Origin: an uncultured Lachnospiraceae bacterium
GTDB lineage: Bacteria; Bacillota; Clostridia; Lachnospirales; Lachnospiraceae
Reading direction: 5' to 3'
Assembly: GCA_949051815.1 (NCBI GenBank)
Contig: CARQVR010000004.1
Coordinates: 1-11,171, forward strand
DNA length: 11,171 nt
The notes under the pieces were generated by a model. That model made no database searches and was not told the DNA's origin. It worked only from the letters and a program-made list of their open reading frames with translations. The position numbers and the translations under genes are program-made. Below, in pieces: positions 5,462-11,171 of the stretch (position 1 is its first letter; each line of letters opens with the position of its first letter).

Positions 5462-8344
5462 TTACGCCGTCCGGCATCCTTTCACCTCATATCCGGCCTC
5501 CGTCACGGCGCTGTCGAGGATCTCGTCGGCAATTTCGCTTTCCATCGTCACCGTCGCCTGTTTGTTCTCCAGACTGACCTCCACGGCCGTCACCCCGGCA
5601 ACGCCTTCCAGCGCTTTCTGCACATGCGCCTGACACTTCCCGCACATCATTCCCTCCACATCCAATACTTTAACCATACTCTCATTCTCCTTTCTTTTTT
5701 CCTGCCTTTTTTCTTTATTACCTTCTTTACTGCTTTCTTTGCTTTTTTCTCTTCTGTCTTCTTTACCGCTCTCTCTGTTGTCTTCCCTGTTGTCTTCCCT
5801 GTTTCCTTCTTTACCGTTTTCTCTTCTGTCTTCTCTGTTTTCTTCTTTACCGCTCTCTTTGCCTTTTTCCCCGCTTCCTTCCTGGCTGCTTTCTCTGCTG
5901 TCCCCTCTGTCGTCCGTTCGACGACCGGCTCCACAGTCCGCTCTGGTACACGATACAGCGTTTTCTGCGACGCCTGCCGCATAGCCGCCCGCCTGCCGCG
6001 CGAAACCGTCTGTCAGGTCCGGCATCGGAACCATATGCGCCCTTCTGTCTTTCGCCGTGCCGCGGACAGAAAACAGATTCAGGCGCAGGGCGTTCGTGAC
6101 CACGCAGACGCTGGAAAGGCTCATGGCCGCCGCCGCAAACATGGGATTCAGCGAAACCCCGGTAAACGGTACGAGCACGCCCGCCGCAACGGGAATGCCG
6201 ATGCAGTTGTAGAAAAACGCCCAGAACAGATTTTCATGGATATTTTTCAGCACCTGTCTGGAAAGGCGTACCGCAGCAGACACATCTGTCAGTTTTGATT
6301 TTACCAGAACGATGTCCGCCGCGTCCAGCGCCACATCCGCGCCGGCTCCTATGGCTACGCCTACGTCCGCTCTGGTGAGAGCAGGCGCGTCGTTGATGCC
6401 GTCTCCCACCATGGCTGTTTTTCCGTATTCCGAAAGCCGGCGGATCACGGCTTCCTTATCTCCCGGAAGCACATCCGCCACCACCGCGTCAATCCCCACC
6501 TGCGCGCGGACAGCCTCCGCCGTCCGGCGGTTATCTCCCGTCAGCATAATCACATGGATTCCCATGTTTTTCAGCTCCTCCACCGCCTGCGCGCTGTCCG
6601 GTTTCACCACGTCCGCTACGGCAATCATGCCAAGCAGGGCGCCGTCTGTCGCAAAATAGAGCGGCGTTTTTCCCTCTTCTGCCAGCGTTTCTCCCTGCCG
6701 CAGGAAGGATTGTGTCATCAGCCCGCGCTCCGAAAGCAGCGCAGCCTTTCCGCCAAAAGCGGGTTTCTGTCCAAGCGTTCCCTCCACGCCCCATCCGGGA
6801 AGCGCTTTGAAATCCGCCGCTTCCTCAGGCACGATCCCCTCTTCCTGCGCCCGCTCGCAGACCGCCCGCGCCAGGGGATGCTCACTTTTCTGCTCCAGAG
6901 ACGCCGCCACCCGCAAAAGCGTCTCCGCAGATGCGCCGTCCGCAGGGCAGATATCCGTCACACGGGGCTTTCCTTCCGTCACGGTTCCCGTTTTATCCAA
7001 TACCACGAAATTCGTCCTGCCCGTCTGTTCCAGAGCCGTCGCATTCTTAAAGAGAATCCCCTGCCCCGCGCCTCTGCCGTTTCCTACCATGATCGCCACG
7101 GGCGTGGCCAGCCCGAGGGAGCAGGGACAGCTTATCACAAGCACGCTGATCGCGTAGGATAACGCCTTGCCGACGCCCGCTCCCGCAAGCAGCCATACCA
7201 CACCCGTGATAAACGCCAGCGTGATAACCACCGGCACGAACACGCCGGACACCCGGTCCGCGACCTGCGCTATGGGCGCTTTTGTCGCTACCGCGTTCTC
7301 CACCATGTCAATAATCTGGCGCAGGGTCGTGTCCCTGCCCACCCGCGTCGCCACACAGGTGAGGGCTCCGTTCTGGTTCAGGGTCGCCGCGCTGACGCTG
7401 TCCCCGATCCCCTTATCAACCGGAAGGCTTTCGCCCGTAAGCGCCGCTTCGTCCACCGCGCTCTCTCCCGCAATCACCTCACCGTCCACGGGAATGCTCT
7501 CACCCGGTTTCACGATAAAGGTATCTCCCGCTACGACCTCCTCCGCTTCTATCGTTATCTCCACGCCGTCCCTGATCACATGCGCGGTTTTCGGCGCAAG
7601 ATCCATCAGGCTTTTGACCGCGTTCGTCGTTTTGCCCTTGCTGTAAGCCTCCAGCATCTTACCTACCGTAATTAACGTAAGAATCATGGCTGCCGACTCA
7701 AAATACATGTCATGCAGACAGTGTAGCGCCGTTTCCATATCGCCCGCGCCGTATGCGCTGCCCATGCCGAACATCACCGCCGCGCTGTACACAAAAGCCG
7801 CCGCGCTTCCGAGCGCCACCAGCGTATCCATGTTCGGAGCGCGGTGCATCAGTCCCGCAAAGCCGCTTACAAAAAACTTCTGGTTAACAACCATCACAAG
7901 CCCCGTCAGAAGAAGCTGATACAGGGCGATCGCCCACGGGTTTCCGGCAAACCCTTCCGGTACGGGCCACCCCCACATCAGATGCCCCATGGACACATAC
8001 ATGAGGGGGAGTAAAAGACACAGGGACGCAATCAGTCTGCGGCGCAGCTTCGGCGTCTCGTGATCCGCAAAGGCGTCCTGCCCGCGAACGCCGGAGCTGC
8101 CGCCCGCCCCGCCTGCGCCTTCCAAGATGTCCGCACCGGCTAAAGCCGCACCGTACCCGGCCTTCTCCACCGCCCGGCATATGGCATCCGCCGTGGCTGG
8201 CTCCTCATAGGAAACCGCCATATGATTCATAAGTAAGTTTACACTAACCGTATCGACGCCCGCCACCCCGCGCACCGCCTTTTCCACATGCGCGCTGCAC
8301 GCGGCACAGGTCATCCCTGTCACGTTATATTTTTCTGTTTTCAT
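5462..8344 (-). CDS. copA: Cu(+)-exporting P1B-type ATPase with N- and C-terminal HMA domains
   Basis: A 960-residue membrane pump that exports Cu(+) from the cytosol. Order: HMA metal-binding domain (GMTCAAC, 10-16), membrane segments from about residue 104, actuator loop TGES (303-306), transmembrane metal site SCPCSLGLATP (CPC 406-408), phosphorylation motif DKTGT (Asp450), the HP motif SEHPLARA (His489), GDGINDAP (647-654), then the Cu(+) P1B-1 signatures YN (712-713) and MSLSS (741-745). The ATPase core ends near 758. A linker of about 130 residues follows; its last 78 (812-889) are almost purely charged or polar. The protein ends with a second HMA domain (890-960, GMMCGKC). The ATG at 8344 was chosen over an in-frame GTG at 8362 because it leaves the normal short lead into the first HMA domain; the SD there is weak (AGAGGGCGG). 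It lies 96 bp after csoR and is probably cotranscribed. Ser after CPC, where many have Ala, is a minor variation. Confidence 0.95.
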   Translation of the reverse strand: MKTEKYNVTGMTCAACSAHVEKAVRGVAGVDTVSVNLLMNHMAVSYEEPATADAICRAVEKAGYGAALAGADILEGAGGAGGSSGVRGQDAFADHETPKLRRRLIASLCLLLPLMYVSMGHLMWGWPVPEGFAGNPWAIALYQLLLTGLVMVVNQKFFVSGFAGLMHRAPNMDTLVALGSAAAFVYSAAVMFGMGSAYGAGDMETALHCLHDMYFESAAMILTLITVGKMLEAYSKGKTTNAVKSLMDLAPKTAHVIRDGVEITIEAEEVVAGDTFIVKPGESIPVDGEVIAGESAVDEAALTGESLPVDKGIGDSVSAATLNQNGALTCVATRVGRDTTLRQIIDMVENAVATKAPIAQVADRVSGVFVPVVITLAFITGVVWLLAGAGVGKALSYAISVLVISCPCSLGLATPVAIMVGNGRGAGQGILFKNATALEQTGRTNFVVLDKTGTVTEGKPRVTDICPADGASAETLLRVAASLEQKSEHPLARAVCERAQEEGIVPEEAADFKALPGWGVEGTLGQKPAFGGKAALLSERGLMTQSFLRQGETLAEEGKTPLYFATDGALLGMIAVADVVKPDSAQAVEELKNMGIHVIMLTGDNRRTAEAVRAQVGIDAVVADVLPGDKEAVIRRLSEYGKTAMVGDGINDAPALTRADVGVAIGAGADVALDAADIVLVKSKLTDVSAAVRLSRQVLKNIHENLFWAFFYNCIGIPVAAGVLVPFTGVSLNPMFAAAAMSLSSVCVVTNALRLNLFSVRGTAKDRRAHMVPMPDLTDGFARQAGGYAAGVAENAVSCTRADCGAGRRTDDRGDSRESSQEGSGEKGKESGKEENREDRRENGKEGNREDNREDNRESGKEDRREKSKESSKEGNKEKRQEKRKENESMVKVLDVEGMMCGKCQAHVQKALEGVAGVTAVEVSLENKQATVTMESEIADEILDSAVTEAGYEVKGCRTA
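5675..5694 (-). promoter_or_regulatory. Internal Shine-Dalgarno and in-frame ATG within copA
   Basis: On the minus strand AAAGGAGA lies just upstream of an ATG at 5677, with nine bases between GGAG and the ATG. This ATG is codon 890 of copA and begins exactly at the C-terminal HMA domain (MVKVLDVEGMMCGKC). Translation from here would yield a 71-residue protein with CopZ size and fold. The site is better than the SD in front of copA itself. It could be a working internal start or the relic of a formerly separate copZ gene. Confidence 0.4.
5678..5911 (-). repeat. Purine-rich minisatellite encoding the charged CopA linker
   Basis: The coding strand is almost all purine and encodes residues 812-889, dominated by Glu, Lys, Arg, Asp, Asn, Ser and Gly. 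From 5690 to 5857 it breaks into 12-residue units with the pattern E-S/N-G/S-K-E-x-x-R/K-E: residues 830-841, 842-857, 858-869 and 870-885, the second with a four-residue NRED duplication and the last less regular. The plus-strand marker TTCTTTAC recurs at 5723, 5759, 5807 and 5843, spaced 36, 48 and 36 bp. With almost no T on the coding strand, stops are rare in all three frames, which creates spurious open frames. Confidence 0.85.
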
Positions 8345-8385
8345 GTCCGCCCTCTCTATCACTCTCTGTTTCGCCCGTCGGGATC

Positions 8386-8428
8386 ATGCAGGCCTGCATT
8401 TCCGTCAGATATGTTCCGTCAGATACGT
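8386..8428. repeat. Palindrome and 14-bp tandem duplication between csoR and copA
   Basis: The csoR-copA gap holds a perfect 14-bp palindrome (ATGCAGGCCTGCAT, 8386-8399) and a tandem duplication TCCGTCAGATATGT / TCCGTCAGATACGT (8401-8414, 8415-8428) with one mismatch. There is no T-tract on the minus strand, so it does not look like a terminator. It may form a small hairpin that tunes copA translation or stability. Confidence 0.5.
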
Positions 8429-8440
8429 CCCTGCCGGCTG

Positions 8441-8764
8441 TCACTTAAGCTTTTTCATCAGCTCCACGGCTTCCGCAAGAACTTCCGTGTTCCCCTGCTG
8501 TACGCCTTCCGCCACACATGTCATCATATGCTCTTCCAGCATTACATAGCCCAGACTCTGGAGCGCGCTCTCCACCGCGCCGATCTGTATCAGCACGTCG
8601 CCGCAGTAGCGGTTATCCTCAATCATGCCCTGAATCCCCTTTAATTGTCCAATGATCCGGTTGATCCGGTTCTGTAAATTTTTCTGTTCTACCGCATTTC
8701 TGGGCGTACTTTTGTGCCGACAGCAGGCGCATACATCGCCTGCGGATGTTTTTTCCCCGCTCAT
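8441..8764 (-). CDS. csoR: CsoR-type copper-sensing transcriptional repressor
   Basis: A 107-residue, all-helical repressor that releases DNA when it binds Cu(+). Cys54, His79 and Cys83 reproduce the C-x24-H-x3-C spacing of CsoR (Cys36/His61/Cys65 in the Mycobacterium protein), with the expected Tyr53 before the first Cys. The conserved N-terminal helix NLQNRINRIIGQLKGIQGM is present. An N-terminal Cys-rich segment (CACCRHK, 12-18) is an extra also seen in clostridial relatives as I recall. The start at 8764 has AGGAGAG before it. It is the first gene of the csoR-copA unit and sits directly behind a promoter whose spacer is a CsoR-like palindrome, so it should repress itself and copA until copper rises. 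The other DUF156 sensors (RcnR, FrmR, CstR) lack this exact ligand set. Confidence 0.93.
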   Translation of the reverse strand: MSGEKTSAGDVCACCRHKSTPRNAVEQKNLQNRINRIIGQLKGIQGMIEDNRYCGDVLIQIGAVESALQSLGYVMLEEHMMTCVAEGVQQGNTEVLAEAVELMKKLK

Positions 8765-8798
8765 ATATTCTCTCCTGTTTTCTATAATCTACACAGAT

Positions 8799-8827
8799 AT
8801 CATATACCCCAGTGGGGTATATGTCAA
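8799..8827 (-). promoter_or_regulatory. csoR-copA promoter
   Basis: On the minus strand a perfect -35 (TTGACA, 8822-8827) and a near-consensus -10 (TATGAT, 8799-8804) are separated by exactly 17 bp. The predicted start near 8792 leaves a leader of about 28 nt before csoR. Such a strong sigma-A promoter implies control by repression. Confidence 0.9.
8801..8823. promoter_or_regulatory. CsoR operator, 23-bp perfect palindrome
   Basis: Arms CATATACCCCA and TGGGGTATATG are perfect reverse complements around one central base (8812). The TATACCCC/GGGGTATA core matches CsoR-family operators. It fills the whole -35/-10 spacer and touches both hexamers, so bound repressor would directly block RNA polymerase. 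Confidence 0.88.
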
Positions 8828-8872
8828 TTGTTTTTTGCTGACGGTTCTTACATTGCGACTTGCGCTGCACAC

Positions 8873-8904
8873 AAAGGCCGGAGACGATTTCCCGTCCCCG
8901 GCCT
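8873..8904 (-). terminator. Hairpin terminator after the permease pair
   Basis: A 12-bp stem (minus strand AGGCCGGGGACG / CGTCTCCGGCCT, one G-U pair) closes a six-base loop about 87 bases past the second permease stop. The minus-strand T-tract is short (TTT); on the plus strand five T follow after four bases. It separates the permease transcript from the copper promoter and may work in both directions. The remaining 8905-8990 holds nothing I can assign. Confidence 0.65.
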
Positions 8905-8990
8905 GTCATTTTTCATATGTAAAATGTATATACGCGCCTGCTCTGTAAAGCCTCTGGTATAATCTGCCTTAATTGCACGTATGTCTGGCA

Positions 8991-9875
8991 CTAGCCCTTC
9001 ACCGCTCCGGCAACCATGCCCTTGATGATCTGCTTGCTGAACGCGAAGTAGAAAATCACGATAGGAGCCATGGTAATGAGCATAGCCGACATGATCTTCG
9101 GATAGTCCGACGTGAACTGGCCTGTAAACTGTTTCAGTCCCAGCGGCACCGTGTAAAGCGCCCTGTCCTTAATCAGGATCAACGCGAAAGAGAACTCGTT
9201 CCAGCAGCTAAACACATTGATAATCGCAACCGTCACCAGAATCGGCTTACATACCGGAAGAATGATGCCAAACAATGTCTTGGAGAACGTGGAGCCGTCG
9301 ATTGCGGCCGCCTCCTCAAGCTCCGTCGGAATGCCCTTCACATAACCCTGCACCAGAAAGATCGACATGGGCAGCGCAAACGAGACATACGGCAAAAGAA
9401 GCGTGTACCAGTGGTTGGAAAGTCCCATTTTGGAAAAGATGATATAAATAGGAACCATCAGCGAATGAATCGGAATCAGCATTCCCATGAGGAACATCAC
9501 ATACAACGGCTTATTCAGCGCGAAATCAATTCTCGACAGTATGTAACCCACAATAAACGCGATAAACACAATCAGCAGAACTGCCAGAATGGTCGTCCTT
9601 GCACTGTTAAACACTGACTGCATCAGCCGGTAGTCCTTGTTGGACAGGATTTTCGTATAGTTTGCTATCGTCGGATCCTTAGGCAGACCCATAACATCCG
9701 CGTTGAACACCCTCTTTTCCTTCAACGAGGAATAGAACATCCAAAACAGCGGGAAAATACAGGTCAGCGAAAAGAACCATAAGAAAAAGTTAATCACTAC
9801 CGTAAGCACGCCTCTCTTCGCACGGGTGCCTGCCGAATTGTCTTCTACTTTTGTCATTTTCATTTCTTTAGCCAT
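8991..9875 (-). CDS. Carbohydrate ABC transporter permease, MalG/UgpE type
   Basis: A 294-residue inner-membrane subunit of a CUT1-type sugar importer. About six hydrophobic segments are visible, starting near residues 24, 94, 124, 157, 211 and 262. The EAA loop that docks with the ATPase is at 188-208 (EEAAAIDGSTFSKTLFGIILP). The C terminus GMVAGAVKG is the usual end of MalG-like permeases. The start at 9875 has AAGGAGG before it and lies 15 bp after the stop of the upstream permease, so the two are translationally linked. It pairs with that MalF-like subunit to form the channel. The sugar cannot be told from sequence. No ATPase gene is in this operon within the window; the UgpC-type protein encoded at 4082-5191 could serve. 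Confidence 0.93.
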   Translation of the reverse strand: MAKEMKMTKVEDNSAGTRAKRGVLTVVINFFLWFFSLTCIFPLFWMFYSSLKEKRVFNADVMGLPKDPTIANYTKILSNKDYRLMQSVFNSARTTILAVLLIVFIAFIVGYILSRIDFALNKPLYVMFLMGMLIPIHSLMVPIYIIFSKMGLSNHWYTLLLPYVSFALPMSIFLVQGYVKGIPTELEEAAAIDGSTFSKTLFGIILPVCKPILVTVAIINVFSCWNEFSFALILIKDRALYTVPLGLKQFTGQFTSDYPKIMSAMLITMAPIVIFYFAFSKQIIKGMVAGAVKG

Positions 9876-9890
9876 AGCAGATCCCCTCCT

Positions 9891-10859
9891 TTACATGTTA
9901 GCCTTGCGGGCTTTGGCCGCCAGTTTTCTTTCCTTCTCAATCTGTTTCAGATGCTTTGCTTCCTGACGGTCATAGCTGTCTGTCATAAAGTAGTTCATAA
10001 GAATCTGGGAGCCGCCGATTACTGCCAGCGCCAGTACGAAAATACCGACGGAAATACAGGAACCGTAGCCTAAGTTTGACTGCTCGAAGGAAACCTTATA
10101 TCCGTACATGGCCATAACCATGGAGGAATACCCGGGACCGCCGGATGTCATAACGTAAATATTATCAAATGCTTTCATGTTACCCGCCACACAGAGGGTA
10201 ATACACACAAGCAGAGTATTCTTAATCAGGGGCAGCACAATGTAGCGCGCGCGCTGGATTCCCGTCGCGCCGTCAATTTCCGCAGACTCCAGAACTTCCG
10301 TGCTGATGGAAGAAACCGCGGAAAGCAGTATTACCATATAGTAACCGATGAACTGCCAGACCAGCGGAATGGACACCAGCAGCATTACCAGCTTCGGCTC
10401 GTTGAGCCATACCTTCTGCAAGTCCTCCCTGCCAATCTTCTCTAAAAAGTAATTCAGCAGGCCTCTTCTGGAATCGTAGATCATCTGCCAGATAAAACCG
10501 ATGCAGACCGCCGAGATCGTACTCGGGAAAAAGCCAAACGTTCTGTGGATGCCCTGCAGCTTGGTTACTTTAGAGTTAATGAGAAGCACAACAACAAATG
10601 CCAGACCAATCTGTCCGACGATACACACGATCACCAGAAAGATATTGTGCCAGAAAGAGCTCCAGAACACTTCGTCACTGAATAACTGCGTGTAATTTGC
10701 AAAACCGCTGAAGGTTTTGACCGGCCCGCCCTTCCACTCAAAGAAACTGTAAAAAAGAGCTGCTACAAGCGGTGCGAATACCGTGAACACATACAGCGCC
10801 ACGGGCACGGCCAGGTATGCAGCTACTACCCATTTTTTCGGTTTGATAGATTTCAGCAT
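9891..10859 (-). CDS. Carbohydrate ABC transporter permease, MalF/UgpA type
   Basis: A 322-residue membrane subunit of a CUT1-type sugar importer, partner of the next gene. It begins with a short basic stretch (KSIKPKKW) and a first membrane helix (about 11-38), followed by about five more. The EAA loop is at 191-211 (SAEIDGATGIQRARYIVLPLI), and the segment DNIYVMTSGGPG (232-243) is characteristic of UgpA/MsmF proteins. The tail 294-322 is unusually basic (KHLKQIEKERKLAAKARKA) and probably cytoplasmic. The start at 10859 has only a G-rich GGGGGCG as SD. The 312 bp upstream contain no supported gene but do have hairpins and a promoter-like element; the solute-binding protein expected in such operons is not seen in the window. 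Confidence 0.93.
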   Translation of the reverse strand: MLKSIKPKKWVVAAYLAVPVALYVFTVFAPLVAALFYSFFEWKGGPVKTFSGFANYTQLFSDEVFWSSFWHNIFLVIVCIVGQIGLAFVVVLLINSKVTKLQGIHRTFGFFPSTISAVCIGFIWQMIYDSRRGLLNYFLEKIGREDLQKVWLNEPKLVMLLVSIPLVWQFIGYYMVILLSAVSSISTEVLESAEIDGATGIQRARYIVLPLIKNTLLVCITLCVAGNMKAFDNIYVMTSGGPGYSSMVMAMYGYKVSFEQSNLGYGSCISVGIFVLALAVIGGSQILMNYFMTDSYDRQEAKHLKQIEKERKLAAKARKANM

Positions 10860-10917
10860 AGATTCGCCCCCATTTCCTTTTAATGCTCATTTTTAATCCC
10901 CATCTGAGACATACCCC

Positions 10918-10951
10918 AAAAGCGAAACGAAGACGTCTTCTACCGCTTCGC
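10918..10951 (-). terminator. Terminator-like hairpin in the permease leader
   Basis: On the minus strand GCGAAGCG (10944-10951) pairs with CGTTTCGC (10922-10929), 8 bp with one G-U, around an inner self-complementary GAAGACGTCTTC (10929-10940), and four T follow (10918-10921). It lies about 60 bases before the permease start, so it would act as an attenuator, or as a leaky terminator after an upstream gene outside the window. Confidence 0.45.
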
Positions 10952-10954
10952 CAC

Positions 10955-11025
10955 GATTAAACTTACGCTTAATCAAAGACCCTTACAGGTAAGCGTCCGC
11001 CCGGGAGAAATCTCCCAGACGGCGC
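10955..11025 (-). promoter_or_regulatory. Structured leader or intercistronic RNA before the permeases
   Basis: Two hairpins on the minus strand. The first (10993-11025) has 14 pairs with one bulged A and two G-U pairs: GCG/CGC, CCGTCT/GGGCGG and GGGAG/CTCCC, capped by ATTT. The second (10955-10974) pairs GATTAA with TTAATC over an eight-base loop. Between them GTCTTT (10975-10980) can pair with GAAGAC inside the downstream terminator-like hairpin. I do not recognise a known riboswitch class. It may be a 5' leader, or a stabilising structure behind an upstream binding-protein gene. Confidence 0.4.
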
Positions 11026-11042
11026 ATCCTGTTTTTCATTCT

Positions 11043-11072
11043 ATTATATGTTTCATAACCTTCTCAACTAAA
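11043..11072 (-). promoter_or_regulatory. Candidate promoter before the permease leader
   Basis: The minus strand has a perfect TATAAT (11043-11048) with a weak -35 (TTTAGT, 11067-11072) at 18 bp. Transcription would start near 11036, just ahead of the 14-bp hairpin, giving a leader of about 175 nt. Confidence 0.35.
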
Positions 11073-11088
11073 TTTTGCTGAGCATGGT

Positions 11089-11171
11089 GCCGGGCCTGCG
11101 TAGCAGCGCCAGCAATTGAGCAACCAGTTCTTCACTGTCCCGCCGAGCCTGCGTAGCAGTGCTCGTAATTG
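11089..11171. repeat. Degenerate direct repeat with 53-bp period at the right edge
   Basis: Two 30-bp copies (11089-11118 and 11142-11171) share GCCTGCGTAGCAG and a terminal AATTG and match at about 25 of 30 positions. Each contains the small hairpin CTGC-GTA-GCAG. The period is not a multiple of three, which argues against coding. The second copy touches the window edge, so the array may continue. Confidence 0.5.

Noticed and set aside
5647..5982. A 111-residue Lys/Glu-rich minus-strand frame and matching plus-strand frames over the copA linker
   Set aside because: The coding strand is nearly T-free, so all frames stay open by composition. There is no SD or recognisable domain. Kept only as a low-interest frameshift remark.
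6312..7919. Several plus-strand open frames of 77-202 residues
   Set aside because: All are antisense to the motif-complete copA gene, show no recognisable domain and lack SD sequences.
11089..11171. Short regularly spaced repeats as a CRISPR array
   Set aside because: Only two copies, about five mismatches in 30 bases, a 23-bp gap and no cas genes in the window.

Overview
The window looks like a chromosomal segment from a GC-moderate clostridial Firmicute, most likely Lachnospiraceae (Clostridium cluster XIVa). Supporting signs are strong GGAGG ribosome binding sites, a CsoR-controlled copper ATPase of clostridial type, a stand-alone UgpC/MsmK-type sugar ABC ATPase next to a PucR/CdaR-type regulator, and a protein whose ends resemble the DUF6128 proteins I recall from Lachnospiraceae. 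The species assignment is inference; I had no database.

Layout from left to right. A plus-strand radical SAM gene of the PflX type (214-1146) converges on a minus-strand gene (1169-2617) for a protein with six tandem 34-residue repeats. All other genes are on the minus strand, so they read from right to left. They are: two sugar ABC permeases (10859-9891, then 9875-8991), csoR (8764-8441) followed by the Cu(+) ATPase gene copA (8344-5462), the sugar ABC ATPase ugpC/msmK (5191-4082), and a CdaR/PucR-family regulator (3956-2868) that ends at a clear intrinsic terminator.

Function. The copper module is self-contained. CsoR should repress its own promoter through a 23-bp perfect palindrome that fills the -35/-10 spacer, and copper relieves this to express csoR-copA. 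The permease pair would form the membrane core of a carbohydrate importer whose binding protein lies outside the window or elsewhere. The separately transcribed UgpC-type ATPase is the kind of subunit that energises several such importers.

Most interesting signals. (1) CopA carries a second metal-binding (HMA) domain at its C terminus, joined by a charged minisatellite linker. That HMA domain has its own Shine-Dalgarno and ATG in frame, so a free 71-residue CopZ-like chaperone could be made from the copA message. (2) The roughly 180-nt region before the permeases has a promoter-like element, a 14-bp hairpin and a terminator-like hairpin with a competing alternative pairing, which resembles an attenuator. 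(3) In-frame minisatellites occur in two unrelated genes. (4) A degenerate 53-bp direct repeat runs off the right edge. I see no CRISPR array, tRNA, rRNA, transposase or phage gene.
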